Shown: in pieces, positions 44,201 through 53,030 of the stretch
How the letters are laid out: each line of letters starts with the position of its first letter
How positions within the stretch are numbered: the stretch's first letter is position 1
Source of the DNA: Aradus depressus
Taxonomy: Eukaryota; Arthropoda; Insecta; Hemiptera; Aradidae
Assembly: GCA_963662175.1 (NCBI GenBank)
Contig: OY759218.1
Location: forward strand, 3,836,001 to 3,900,000
Direction: 5' to 3'
DNA: 64,000 nt
Program-made: the position numbers and the translations under genes
Notes under the pieces: model-generated
The model's input: only the letters and a program-made list of their open reading frames with translations
What the model was told of the DNA's origin: nothing
The model's database searches: none

Positions 44201-47200
44201 TAGGCATCTCTCAGCCTGCTGATTTTATCTTTCTAACATTTGTAATAAAAAAATATAATAAAAAAAAAATCTATCTTCTTCCATATTATGTTCGTTCAAA
44301 ATCAGCTGTATATATATATGTTTTAATTTTCAATAAAATCGTTATTAACAAGTAAGTCTCAAATAAATAATTTGTATATATTAAATTTGGATGACTAATC
44401 CTTAAATATAATCTTAGATTAATTTTTATACTGATCCTAATATCTAATCTAATCCTAAAAAAATGTAAATCCTAATTAATTTAAATCCTAATTAATTTAA
44501 ACGCAGAACTATACCAAAATTCATTCATACTCTTCATGTACCAAAATTCTCTCATCCAAAAATAAATGTATCATCCATACTATTATATTAGTCCATGGTC
44601 ACTTCGTCATATTTTAAATTAATCCTAATTCTGTCATGTTAGTCTGTCAGTCATTTCCTCAAACTCATCCGAGTTGCAAAAAAAAAATAGGTTCACTATA
44701 AAAAGTGGCTAATGCAATTATATTGCAAAGCCCAAATTTAATTTTATCTTTTTCCGGATGCCCCGGCGAATTATGTCTTTAAAAATCCCCTCCCCCTTTT
44801 CTAAATATTTGTTGAGTGTTAATTTTGTCCTTAATACCTGTTTGAATGCTTTTACTCTCTTTTTAAAATTGTTCTTATAACTTTTATTAGCCTCCTTTCT
44901 ATTTCCAGTTTGTCTGTAAGTTTTAACTATATTTTCTTTAAAATTAAAATTTGTCTTTTGTTTGTTGTCCTCAGTCTGTTCGTTTGTTTTGTCTAATAAC
45001 ATCCAAATGTTCCTTTCACTCTGTCCATCCACATCAACATTCATCATATTTTCTTGAATTTCACTTAATTCTAATTTTTCTACATTTTGACTCTCTTCCT
45101 CCACATCTTTCTCTAAAATTTGGGTCTGTTCCTCCCCACTGTTATTCTCTGTTCCTTCTTCGTGAACTCCCTCTACACGGCTTATTCGTTCAGAAATTAC
45201 AGCTGTTTGGACGCTATTGTCCTCCCCAACTCTTGACAACTTCGATTCTAAAATTCGAAACCGCTCATCACAGTTTTCTTTTGCAACACTTAGTTTACAG
45301 ATTATTCCTTCCATCTGAATTTTCACTCCCTCGTCCAAAATGCTTATTTTTTGATTAAATTCCCCCTTTAAACTTTCTGCTACCTGATCAACTTTGTCTT
45401 CTAACTCTTGATTTTTTATTTCTAAACTCCCTATTTGATCCTTCAAGCTATCCACCTGCTTATCTAATCTCACCTCTAAATCTTTAATGTCACCCCTTAA
45501 GTTTGTCTCTAATTTTCCTAATTTGTCCCCCATTTCCCTTTTTAAATTTGTCTCTAAATTTCCTAATTTATTACTTTGCTCTTCCATTTTTTGATTGATA
45601 TTTCCAATATCCCCCCTTAATTCTTTTCCCTGTTCTTCTATTTTTTGATTGATATTTCCAATATCCCCCCTTAAATTTCCCATATCCCCCCTTAAATTTC
45701 CCATATCCCCAGTTAACTTTGTCAACACAACACGGAGCCATTCCATATCAGGAGCAGCAATGCCCTCTTTTTCTTTATCTTTATTTACCCCCTCCCCTTG
45801 CGACTCCTCACCTGTACCCTGCATGGACTCCATTGCGGCTGGAGTCTCCCTTTCTCTATCTTCCGATAACTCCATATCGGATCTTTCCTCCGAACTTGAC
45901 CCTTCCTCTCTACTTTCCTCCTCTAATCTCGCTTGTCCTCTGGTAATTGGCATTTTCTTACTTTACTAAATATATAATTACTAAACAAAAACAATGTTAT
46001 ATAAAATAATAACCTTCTTTTGAAGTTGGCAAAAAAAAAATTATTTCTCAAAATTAAATGTAACCCTTATTTGTCTCTATTCTATCCTTTTCATCTTTTT
46101 CAACCTGTTTCCCTACTTTAATTAATATAAAAAAAATTCTCCCATCAAGGTTTTGCCAAAATATGATGGGGCTTTGTGGCGAAAATCGTCCACACAAGGG
46201 AGATGCCAAAAATGTAATAAAAACTTGTTTGCTACCACATTTCCTGTAGAAATTTGATCTCTTTTGTTTATTTAAATTTTGATTTCTACAGTAGTTTGCC
46301 GAAAATTGCCCTAAAAAAAATATTATCAATAATTTAAGACGTGCAATTTTTAAGAAAGTACACGTATACAACGAAAAAAATTCAATTAAACAAACTTTAC
46401 ACTTGGATTCACAAAGAGATACCAATTTTTAAATAATTTTAAATAATATTAATTTCTAATCCAAAGGTTTTTTAAATGATACTACTGGGACAACAGGGAA
46501 GATGAATAGAATAGAATTTGAAGAGGACAAATAATTGGGTTATTATCTATATTTACATATTTAAATTTAAAAAAAAAACTTATTTGAACAAACAAAACAA
46601 AAATTTACAATGGCACAAAAACATTAAATTAATACTTAAAAAACTATTTCTTTTTTTATTTGGGCATATTGAAAAATATATATTATTAATTGTACCTTCT
46701 CGACGCCTCTACCACAAAAACCAGACCCCGTCAACTCTTCACACTTTAATTCCACCCCAGTCAACTTTCATCTAATTGTTCAACTTCATTTTATTTAAAA
46801 CATATCAAACCACATGTACCGTTTAAGAGCTAGCTCACGACTCCATTACATTTAACACTATTTCACAGCTGTTTTTTATATGTTTTCTTGTTTTGTTTCT
46901 CAAACTCCTTGATATATATCTAATATATATATGATATTAGATTATAATAAAAAAAAATTACCTCTTTTCATTAAAAAAATGTTCCGTAGTGTACATCACA
47001 CCACATATACGGTAATGTGTACCAACCTTTGTTCCGTCTCTCCATATGACATGAACTATTGTACACGGATTGGAGTATTAACTTTATGTTGTTTTAACTT
47101 TACTTATGTTGTTTTTTGTGGACCAAAATTCTCATATTTTGTTTGTTAGAAGCAACAGGAGGTTTTCGCAGAAACCTGAAAAGACGTCTTCACACTGTTT

Positions 47201-50200
47201 TAATTTTTAATTTAACTACGGGACTGTGGGACGACAACGTCTTTTGTTTCTATGAGAAATCTCGTGCCACAACATCTTACTACCACATATCAACAGGGGG
47301 TTGTTTCATTTCTGCCAATTTCTTCTATGATAAGAGCTCAGTAGGTATATAACCGTTACTCAGTAACTAAAATTCATTTTTAACTAAAGTTCAAGAAACG
47401 CGGACATATTGTCGAAACCTGTAATAAATTAATAAAACAAATTTCTTTTATGAAATATTGTCTACTTCCCAAAAAAATGTTACATAAACTACCAGTTTCG
47501 GCATTACTTCAGGTTTAGTCTTAGTTTACACTAGACCTGACGATGGTGTAATGCCGAATCCGGTAGTTTATGTCTAAATGTTTTTACGGAGTAGACAATA
47601 TTTTAAAAAATAAGTTTGTTTTATTTATTTAACTAAGGTATTGAACTAGAATTGAATGCGTAATATATATGGTTATTTACTAAGTATATTTGATCATTTT
47701 TAATGCATTTTGAATATATTTAATTCGATAACAGGTAATACGTATCAAAAACAATGAGGTCAGTGTGACTTGTCCTTTGTGTAATAGGACCTACCTACAT
47801 ATATACACTTATACTCTAAAGTATAAGTCTCTAAAGGTGAACTATACCTATTTTGAGAAAGTTGTCATGAAACTTTTTATACAATGTGATAAGAGCTTTC
47901 TCTTCTAGGCTGATGAGGAGCTCAAGTGTTTCGCATAATCGCATACAAATTGTATTTCTCCAGTTATGGGTAGTATAGGGGAAAATATGTAATTTGTCAA
48001 CAATTGTGAAGTTTTGAATTCAAAAATTAAAATTAAATTGGATGTACATGGTAAATTCTGATGGAATGAATATATCTACACGAAATTTTATACATTCAGA
48101 TCCCCCAGCTTAAGACATCTGTTGATTGTCAGTCAAATCGGACAAACGGAGTGAAGTTTAAAGGGGAAGGAGCTTAGCACCGAAACCCCATGTTTCGCAA
48201 TGAAACGAATGTATTTGCATGGTTTATATGTGGATTCTGAAACTAATTAATGATAATATTTTTTATTTATTTTTTTTTTTTGCAGTGAAGAACGTGATCG
48301 GAATTATTTCAACGGAGAGACAATTGATTGTCGAAACGGACGGGTTCGAGGTATGGGGCCGAGAGGTGGGACCGGAGCTCGAGGTGCTAAGGGGGGCCGT
48401 GGAAGTCAACGACCTACATTCGATGTAAGAGGAAAACGGGAATATGACAGACAGTCTGGCTCCGACAAAACGTAAGTTCCTGGATGGGTAATGACTAGTT
48501 TTACATTTTTTCATTTTTTAAGCCACTTTTCTATTTTTTGTGGTTACATATGGAGTGTGATTATTGCAAGTTTTGTGCATAGTGATTTTACTTTTGTGTA
48601 TAGAGTTGTGTAGTTTTTCATCTCGGTGAAATTTTGACATTCCTGGTCATATTTTTAAATTAAGTTTAGAGTTTGGCGAAAAATTAATTTCATGTGAAAA
48701 TTATTATTATTATTATTATTATGTATGTTTTTTTGTATTTCAGTGGTGTTAAGCCCGTGGAAAAACGGGAGGGTGGGGGGGCCCACAACTGGGGGAGCCA
48801 TCGCGACGACATTGAGTAGGCTATTTTCATTTATATAAATATTAACCGCCATTTTTGTGTCCTCACTGGTTGTATATTAGTATTTTTGCAGGGATATAAA
48901 GAATATTGCTGCGTCTTCTCACGCTGAAGAAATCACTACCTGGAATAAAGAGAAAGGCGAGGAAACTGCAGTAGAAGCTGAGTATGTTACTTTATTTTTA
49001 TCACACATTTTTTGATCATAACTAACAATTTAATGTAATAGCATTTTCTATTGTAACAACCAGCTGTTGTTGTTGCTACACAGCTGTGTTGCTATGCTAG
49101 ATATTTTATATAGTTTGTAACGGCTAGGCTGCACTTGCCCAGCTATTTTCTGAGAAAGAGTAAAATGTGCAAGCTCTCTCGGGGACACCTGCTTAACTTC
49201 CCAGGGAACGGACTAGAGCGGACCTAAGTCTTCTTCGAAGATGGATTGGAATGCGCTAGCTCGTGGGAAACGTAGGTCCCCGGAGAGTGGGAGAGGAGCC
49301 ATGGAGGGTTTTTGGGAGGGCAGTCTTGTCCTGGGACCGAAGAGAGCCAGGTGATGAATGCTAGGGGCACACTTGCTATTTGGAGAGACCCTCTGCCTGG
49401 GTAAGTGTATTAATAATGCTTACACAAGTCATTCCAGCCAGTCTAGGTTTAAGTGATTCCATGTTTTATTCTAGTTCTAAGTTGTCATCTGGGAGACTTT
49501 AATTATACATATTGATTGCTCACTACTGTCTACTTTTCATTATTTTGAAACCACCCATAGCAATCCCTAGGGCGGGTTACAAGTTAACAATTGTTAGTTG
49601 AGAAATATATGTTGAGAAGTTACAAGTTTGAATTTTAATTCCTTATACATATCAAGTGCTACGCTACACTATATTTTCCCTTTTCGTGATATTTATTTAT
49701 TTTATCCCTAAACACATTTGAGGGCGCCGGTAGCTCAGAGGTAGCGTGCTTGCTCAATAAGCTCAAGATCGTGGGTTCAAAACCCGGCCGATGCCTTTAG
49801 GTTTTTTATCTAGGAGGTGATATGTTGATTCAAAAGCCCATAAGTAAGACACCTCCTGATTTTCAGAGTAACTGTGGAAAATGAGGCACCAATTGGAAAC
49901 AACACTATAGAAGAAGAGCTTAAGGAACTTACTTTGGATGAATGGAAAGCCATGAAAACTCCACGCCAAAAACCAAATTTCAACGTTCGAAAAGCTGGCG
50001 AAGGTGAAGATCTAACTCTGTGGAAAGACATGTATGCTCTTCACAAGAAGAAAGAGGGGGAGGAAGAAGAACAGGAGGAATATGTAAGTTGTATTTTGAA
50101 GTGTTGCGAAGTATAATTTTTTTTTTTTTATTATAGACAGATAAATTATATATAATATTTCAGGAATATGAAAACTGCGAATATCCTCAACGGGTTGGAC

Positions 50201-52631
50201 GTTTGAAGCACATCCTAGGCATTGAGATTCATTTCAAGGATACCCCACGTGGACGTGTTCGTTTACCTGGTCGCGGACTGGGAAGTGCATGGCCCGCACC
50301 CAGAGCAGTTGGATGCCCTCAGAATCAATTCAGAGGCGAAAGAAAACCTTGTCCCATCATTCCTGAAACCCGTCCAGTTTTGGTAAGTTTACACAGTGAA
50401 TCACCGGAAATCCCTTTTCCCCCACGAAGCCCCGTCTATCCGCTAGATCTAGTTACGTTTACTTCACCACCTATAGGTAGTATATTCACCATCTATAGGT
50501 AGTAGTACTCAAGTTTAAGTACATGTAATCATTATTCAAAATTTACAGTAATCGTACTCTGTACTCTTGACTACATTTACCCTATTCCGAGTGAAATATG
50601 TAAGTTTTATTCCAAATCGTAATCTTCTTTATGCAACTCATGATTTATCATGTGTAATTGGAGTTGTTCTTGTGGGTTTTATATAAATATTTTCATTGTT
50701 TCATGGTTTTTATGTGTTACCTTGCGGGTTGTAACAGAGGTCTGGGAGTAATTTTGGTTGAAGTGATTTTAACTTGTGTAATTATTACTTTTTTTTTTTT
50801 GTTTATTTGGAATATCTACAATCAGTTATAATATAACTATAAGTAAATTTGATAACAGTGAGTGTAAAAAAAAAAAATAAATAAATGAAAAATTACAGAA
50901 AAAAAAATTAATAAAATAAATAAATAATAAATAAAAATAATAATAATAAATACAATGGCAATATACACAAATTAAGATAAAATATATACAAAATAAATAA
51001 TATATACAAAGTATGTACAAAATAATTATAATAATAAAATAGCTTTCAACTCGAGACCCCTCGAAACACCCCGATTATCTGCCATCCCAATTCCTCCAAC
51101 TTAATGGAGGCAGGGGAGGCCACAGGGGGCTGAGTGATCCCCCCACCATCTTGTTGTACGCTGGATGTAGATCAAGAAGGAAAGAAGAGCTGAAAGTACG
51201 AGTTCATGAGGGGAGAAGCTGATCACTACCAGCAGTACCAGTTATATATGCTATCTTAACCTAGCAGGATATGGTGGGAGAGGGCTCGGCGGACAAGTAC
51301 CGCAGTGCCACCATGGGCTCTACCATCCGGGTGGTCCGTGCTGTAGGTGACATAGTCCGGGATGTCGCAGTGTTTTCTAGTGGTCAGTCGTGTTTCTGTA
51401 ATTTGAGCTACGTCTATCTTTTTGACCTGGACAAGAAATGAATTGTGGAAGGCCGAGGAGCGATGGGAGGGGATGAAGAGGTCTGAAGGACGGGATCTGG
51501 TGTACCTCTGGTGGACAGAGGACTGGAATTGAAACATTTGGTAGAGGTAGTAGGGTTCTTTGGATGTAAGCATTAGGACGAGGAAGGAGCCTAGTAGGTA
51601 GCTTCGGCGGTAGGGGGGTTTGAGTCATTTCAACTCGGAGTACCAGGGCGAAATATGAGCGTCTCTAGGAACATCGAAAACAAATCTGACGTGAGTGTTC
51701 AGGATACGCTGAAATTCGATATCGAGTCCCTTATTCAGATCATTATAAACCAGGCACACGTAGTCGAAATGGGGGAAGACAAGGGAGGATACGAGGAGTT
51801 GCCGGGAACTTTGTGTTAGAAAGAGACGGGAACGTTTAAATTGTGCAAGGGATTGGAAGGATTTATGGGAAATATAGGATATGTGGTCAGGAAAGGGATT
51901 GGTCGTGGATGATACCCAGGTTTTTGACTCTTCTAAAGCTATGTTGGTGTTGTCCAGCGTTAAGAGAGGGGGTCAAGTAAGTTATTGAGAAGTTTTTTGT
52001 TGCCTAATATAATCGCTTGGGTCTTGTGAGGATTAAGGAGGAGTTTGTTCTGTTTGGCCCAAGAGGATATGGAATTGATGTCATCTGATATTTGCGAGTA
52101 TACGGAAGGGAAACTGGAGGGATGAAAGGATAAATAAATCTGCAGATCATCCGCGTAGAGGTGGTATTTGCAAAATTTGATGTGAGGGGGAAGATCCAAG
52201 AGGAAAAGGGAGAATAGAAGTGGGGAAAGAGAGGATCCTTGGGGAACTCCTGAGTGGAGAGGAAGTGAGGATGAGGCGGGAGAGTTGGGGAACTTGACGG
52301 ACTGGGAACGATCAGCCAGGTAGGACTGGAGCCAGTGGAGGACACTATTGGAGAGAGAGAGACTGGCCAGTTTGGAGAGGAAGATGAAATGGTCCACGGA
52401 GTCGAAGGCTTTGGAAAAGTCGAACCGTACTAGCAGAGTAAGTTGTCTAATGTCCATGGCCTGTCAGAAGTCTCCTGTTAGTATACATCAGATGATTGAA
52501 GAATGTAATATTAATTAATACTAGTATTTTTTATGTTTATTAATTTTTGTTTAATATATTTTCAGAACCGAGAATCTCAAAAAATCGCTCCAAAAGTGGA
52601 TGACGAACAAGATTTTCCCTCCTTGGGTTAG
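32274..52631 (+). CDS. vig: Vig, SERBP1/HABP4-family RNA- and ribosome-binding protein, 8 coding exons
   Basis: Intrinsically disordered mRNA/ribosome-associated protein; fly Vig co-purifies with RISC and vertebrate SERBP1 occupies idle ribosomes (family knowledge). Exons: 32244-32526 (ATG 32274), 36984-37077, 48286-48471, 48744-48815, 48892-48981, 49867-50083, 50164-50382, 52566-52631 (TAG 52629-52631). All junctions are GT-AG and in phase: 1197 nt, 398 aa plus stop. The N terminus MSMQYGIGVTKNRFELIDID matches the SERBP1/Stm1 start. An RGG-type stretch (GRVRGMGPRGGTGARGAKGG) is about residues 131-150. The HABP4 domain follows: HNWGSHRDDIE, ELTLDEWKAMKTPRQKPNFN, VRKAGEGED, EYPQRVGR, IEIHFKDTPRGRVRLPGRG, ending APKVDDEQDFPSLG. 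Introns 1 and 2 hold large nested insertions. A partial second copy lies at 59918. Confidence 0.94.
32690..33107 (+). repeat. diverged minisatellite in vig intron
   Basis: About nine units of roughly 40-48 bp with the theme CCTAGAGGGACTTTA, GTTGAGTGGTTAGT, GTTACTA. The array resumes at 36811-36860 (TGTTAGTGTTACTGTCGTAA), so the LINE at 33108-36799 split it. Confidence 0.75.
33110..34975 (-). pseudogene. LINE ORF2: endonuclease and first half of RT
   Basis: Endonuclease (34975-34199): LKVLQWNMRSFCANK, LSETWTLPDQ, DDRVDGYGGSGILI, VIGGDMNVHHTAFGSS, SAPDLTLVSSDLAY, GSDHLGI. After a frame break, RT (33788 down): VTPGHDNIQYIMLKN, RPVALSSCVVKKFERM, QHGFRRGHSTLDNL, VFLDLVNAFNCVN, then LNMGVPAKIIQ straight into poly-Lys from the poly(A). 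The YADD half is absent. A normal LINE of this type would encode about 900 aa. Confidence 0.85.
35047..36595 (-). pseudogene. LINE ORF1 (gag-like, three CCHC knuckles), frameshifted
   Basis: Three overlapping frames: 36595-36152 (N terminus), 36185-35775 (MTFGKMLFENPKLNYENIL, VTGRNRVKIETKS, PSLPENEILTEMRSSVSP), 35817-35047. The last carries CLNCLRFFHMAAQCRSNPRC, CHHCGDNHQKDC and CASCGGKHNFDDKKC, CCHC/RNA-binding knuckles typical of Jockey/R1 ORF1. Two frameshifts make it non-functional as read. Confidence 0.8.
37620..38494 (+). pseudogene. Tc1-type DD34E transposase, decayed
   Basis: The N-terminal helix-turn-helix ends near VATVRRVLKKHNFHGTVARK (37835-37890). Catalytic landmarks follow: first Asp in FTDDSRF (about 37994), second in YQDNVPKHT (about 38265), Glu in PDLNLIEHLW (about 38370), with spacing consistent with DD34E. 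Stops after 37912, at about 38013 and at 38320-38332, plus frameshifts, disable it. Confidence 0.85.
38740..40130 (+). repeat. ~140-150-bp tandem modules inside Helitron
   Basis: About nine modules share AAGTTTTGAACGGGAGGGGG, GGTTGTGGGGGGG, CTAAGTATAAATATAG, a CTCATTAACGG phrase and TTGTCACGAAATTTC. Each carries one or two G7-G9 runs. The same modules, inverted, occupy 13600-14100. Earlier modules are closer to each other than the last ones. Confidence 0.85.
40141..41215 (+). repeat. 66-bp minisatellite with open 22-aa frame, inside Helitron
   Basis: About 16 units, each with TACTAGCTGT twice and GTCCGCTGTTGCAAGGCAC, CCCAGCGTTCCTAACTACG. Because 66 is a multiple of 3 the frame persists: stretches 40128-40340, 40405-40839 and 40867-41235 encode VLAVGSAVARHLLAV-type repeats. 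No ATG context, partner exon or homologue supports a gene. Confidence 0.85.
41767..42554 (-). repeat. 3' LTR (minus orientation)
   Basis: 788 bp, plus-strand start TGTGATAAAAACTTG, end TACATCACA. On the minus strand it is preceded by the purine tract AAAAAAGAAGGAAAAGGCAA (complement of about 42555-42575), a good plus-strand primer. Confidence 0.93.
43560..43770 (+). repeat. ~80-bp tandem repeat in LTR element interior
   Basis: Three units with ATATATCGCTAGTTCTTTCT and AGTCGACA, then an A run and ATCATCT; the third unit is diverged (CACTATCTCTTACTAGG). Confidence 0.7.
44718..45953 (-). CDS. gag-like coiled-coil protein of the LTR element
   Basis: 411 aa, the only substantial gene in the element. 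N terminus MPITRGQARLEEESREEGSS is acidic. About 75-260 is strongly heptad-like with tandem GNLRGDMGN, GNLRGDIGNINQKIEEQGKE units (expansion of an 11-residue motif), then an acidic zone and a Lys/Arg-rich tail (SYKNNFKKRVKAFKQVL, IIRRGIRKKIKLN). No CCHC knuckle or protease motif. Its frame is intact, as expected for a young copy. Capsid-like function is inference from position 260 bp inside the 5' LTR. Confidence 0.75.
   Translation of the reverse strand: MPITRGQARLEEESREEGSSSEERSDMELSEDRERETPAAMESMQGTGEESQGEGVNKDKEKEGIAAPDMEWLRVVLTKLTGDMGNLRGDMGNLRGDIGNINQKIEEQGKELRGDIGNINQKMEEQSNKLGNLETNLKREMGDKLGKLETNLRGDIKDLEVRLDKQVDSLKDQIGSLEIKNQELEDKVDQVAESLKGEFNQKISILDEGVKIQMEGIICKLSVAKENCDERFRILESKLSRVGEDNSVQTAVISERISRVEGVHEEGTENNSGEEQTQILEKDVEEESQNVEKLELSEIQENMMNVDVDGQSERNIWMLLDKTNEQTEDNKQKTNFNFKENIVKTYRQTGNRKEANKSYKNNFKKRVKAFKQVLRTKLTLNKYLEKGEGIFKDIIRRGIRKKIKLNLGFAI
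46199..46209 (-). other. candidate tRNA primer-binding site
   Basis: On the minus strand, three bases after the 5' LTR-adjacent T run, TGGCATCTCCC would pair with a tRNA 3' end GGGAGATGCCA. The TGG start and position fit; the tRNA identity was not determined. Confidence 0.5.
46213..47000 (-). repeat. 5' LTR (minus orientation)
   Basis: 788 bp, plus-strand start TGTAATAAAAACTTG versus TGTGATAAAAACTTG in the other LTR; otherwise identical as read. Promoter for minus-strand transcription is expected here. Confidence 0.93.
47440..47640. repeat. decayed palindrome with hammerhead-type centre (family B)
   Basis: Arms bounded by ATATTGTCTACTTC (about 47454) and GTAGACAATATTTT (about 47601). The right arm reads CUGACGA (47537-47543), stem II, then GAAU instead of GAAA (near 47555), so the core is broken. 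The left arm has lost part of the CUGA side. Lies in vig intron 2. Confidence 0.7.
47641..48285. other. rest of vig intron 2, repeat debris
   Basis: About 48030-48190 contains diverged Helitron-module phrases (GAAATTTTATACATTCAGAT, AGTCAAATCGGACAAACGG). No exon seen before the acceptor at 48284-48285. Confidence 0.45.
48699..48722 (+). repeat. (ATT)n microsatellite
   Basis: About eight ATT units in the vig intron before exon 48744-48815. Confidence 0.9.
49512..49573 (+). repeat. dispersed repeat, copy 2 of 2
   Basis: Match to 18898-18963: GATTGCTCACTACTGTCTAC, TTATTTTGAAACCA, CCCATAGCAATCCC. In a GC-richer repeat block (49030-49440) of unknown type. Confidence 0.5.
49721..49807 (+). repeat. 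tRNA-like sequence (tRNA pseudogene or SINE head)
   Basis: TAGCTCAGAGG (A-box, 49732-49742) and GGTTCAAAACC (B-box, 49774-49784) are spaced as in a tRNA, the acceptor GGCGCCG partly pairs with CGATGCC, and a T6 pol III terminator follows near 49802. The anticodon loop lacks T33 and D/T stems are imperfect, so it is not called as a functional tRNA. It lies 60 bp upstream of vig exon 49867-50083. Confidence 0.6.
50383..51255. other. vig last intron, first part
   Basis: About 50870-51040 is AT low complexity (AAATAAATAATAATAA-type); 51050-51250 is GC-richer and may belong to the chimeric LINE fragment that follows. No exon seen. Confidence 0.5.
51256..52483 (-). mobile_element. truncated CR1-like LINE joined to a foreign endonuclease piece
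   Basis: Minus strand from 52483: [46 protein letters not shown] and the C terminus through [12 protein letters not shown] (about 51427) follow the intact element at 7171-12230 closely, with a few frameshifts. There it switches without a stop to VKKIDVAQITETRLTTRKHC, HGGTAVLVRRALSHHILLG, a Jockey-type endonuclease N terminus that the CR1-like element does not have. Lies in the last vig intron. Confidence 0.8.
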
Positions 52632-52731
52632 ACTTTATGAATTGCTAATGGAACTTAGTACATTTTATATTTTTTCTTTTTTTATACTTTCTTTTTTTCG
52701 ATAAGAGAAACATCCAAAAAAATGAAAATGA

Positions 52732-52744
52732 AATAAAAAATAAA
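52732..52744 (+). terminator. vig: vig polyadenylation signals
   Basis: AATAAA at 52732-52737 and again at 52739-52744, about 100 bp after the stop codon, in the expected position for the 3' end. Confidence 0.65.
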
Positions 52745-52886
52745 TAATTTTGATTAAAACAGAGTGGAATTGCATTATCTTATCTCATTACACATTTAAT
52801 AATTTTTTTAAATACATTAATCTATAAAAATAAAGAAAACGTATGTTTAAAAAAATATATATTGTCTATTTCACAGATAATATATA

Positions 52887-52922
52887 ATATTGGGAGTACT
52901 TTCGGTATTGCTACCATCTTCA
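52887..52922 (-). ncRNA. candidate hammerhead ribozyme (family D, left arm)
   Basis: Mirror image of 52930-52965 on the minus strand: CUGAAGA, extra U, stem II with GCAA loop, GAAA, AGUACU palindrome, UC, stem I UGG with CCA. Confidence 0.6.
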
Positions 52923-52929
52923 GCCACGA

Positions 52930-52965
52930 TGGCTGAAGATGGTAGCAATACCGAAAGTACTCCCA
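52930..52965 (+). ncRNA. candidate hammerhead ribozyme (family D, right arm)
   Basis: Stem I UGG (52930-52932), CUGAAGA (52933-52939), extra U (52940), stem II GGUA-GCAA-UACC (52941-52952), GAAA (52953-52956), palindrome AGUACU (52956-52961), cleavage UC (52961-52962), stem I CCA (52963-52965). Stem I is only 3 bp as seen. Confidence 0.6.
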
Positions 52966-53030
52966 ATATTATATATTATCTGTGAAATAGACAATATTTT
53001 TTAAAAAAACATACGTTTTCTTTATTTTTA

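Larger units (their letters stand above)
41767..47000 (-). mobile_element. young non-autonomous LTR retrotransposon
   Basis: Two 788-bp direct repeats (41767-42554 and 46213-47000) begin TG and end CA, and CCAC flanks both sides (41763-41766, 47001-47004). By eye the LTRs differ at one base (position 4). Orientation is minus from the gag-like gene: 5' LTR 46213-47000, primer site near 46199-46209, polypurine tract next to 42555. The 3.66-kb interior has no protease, RT or integrase. Confidence 0.93.
52822..53030. repeat. near-perfect ~100-bp-arm hairpin carrying two hammerheads (family D)
   Basis: Arms 52823-52924 and 52927-53029 are nearly exact inverted copies (TAAAGAAAACGTATG outside, TTCAGCC/GGCTGAA at the centre). 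Each strand reads a complete candidate ribozyme outward from the centre. The outer part includes ATTGTCTATTTCACAG, whose complement shares TAGACAAT with families B and C. Near identity of the arms implies a recent origin. About 200 bp downstream of the vig stop, overlapping or just past the 3' UTR. Confidence 0.88.

Noticed and set aside
47116..47352. 78-codon open frame after the LTR element
   Set aside because: Only weak internal palindromes, no family resemblance, no promoter or splice evidence.
49721..49795. Functional tRNA gene
   Set aside because: T33 missing in the anticodon loop, acceptor mismatch and weak D/T stems.
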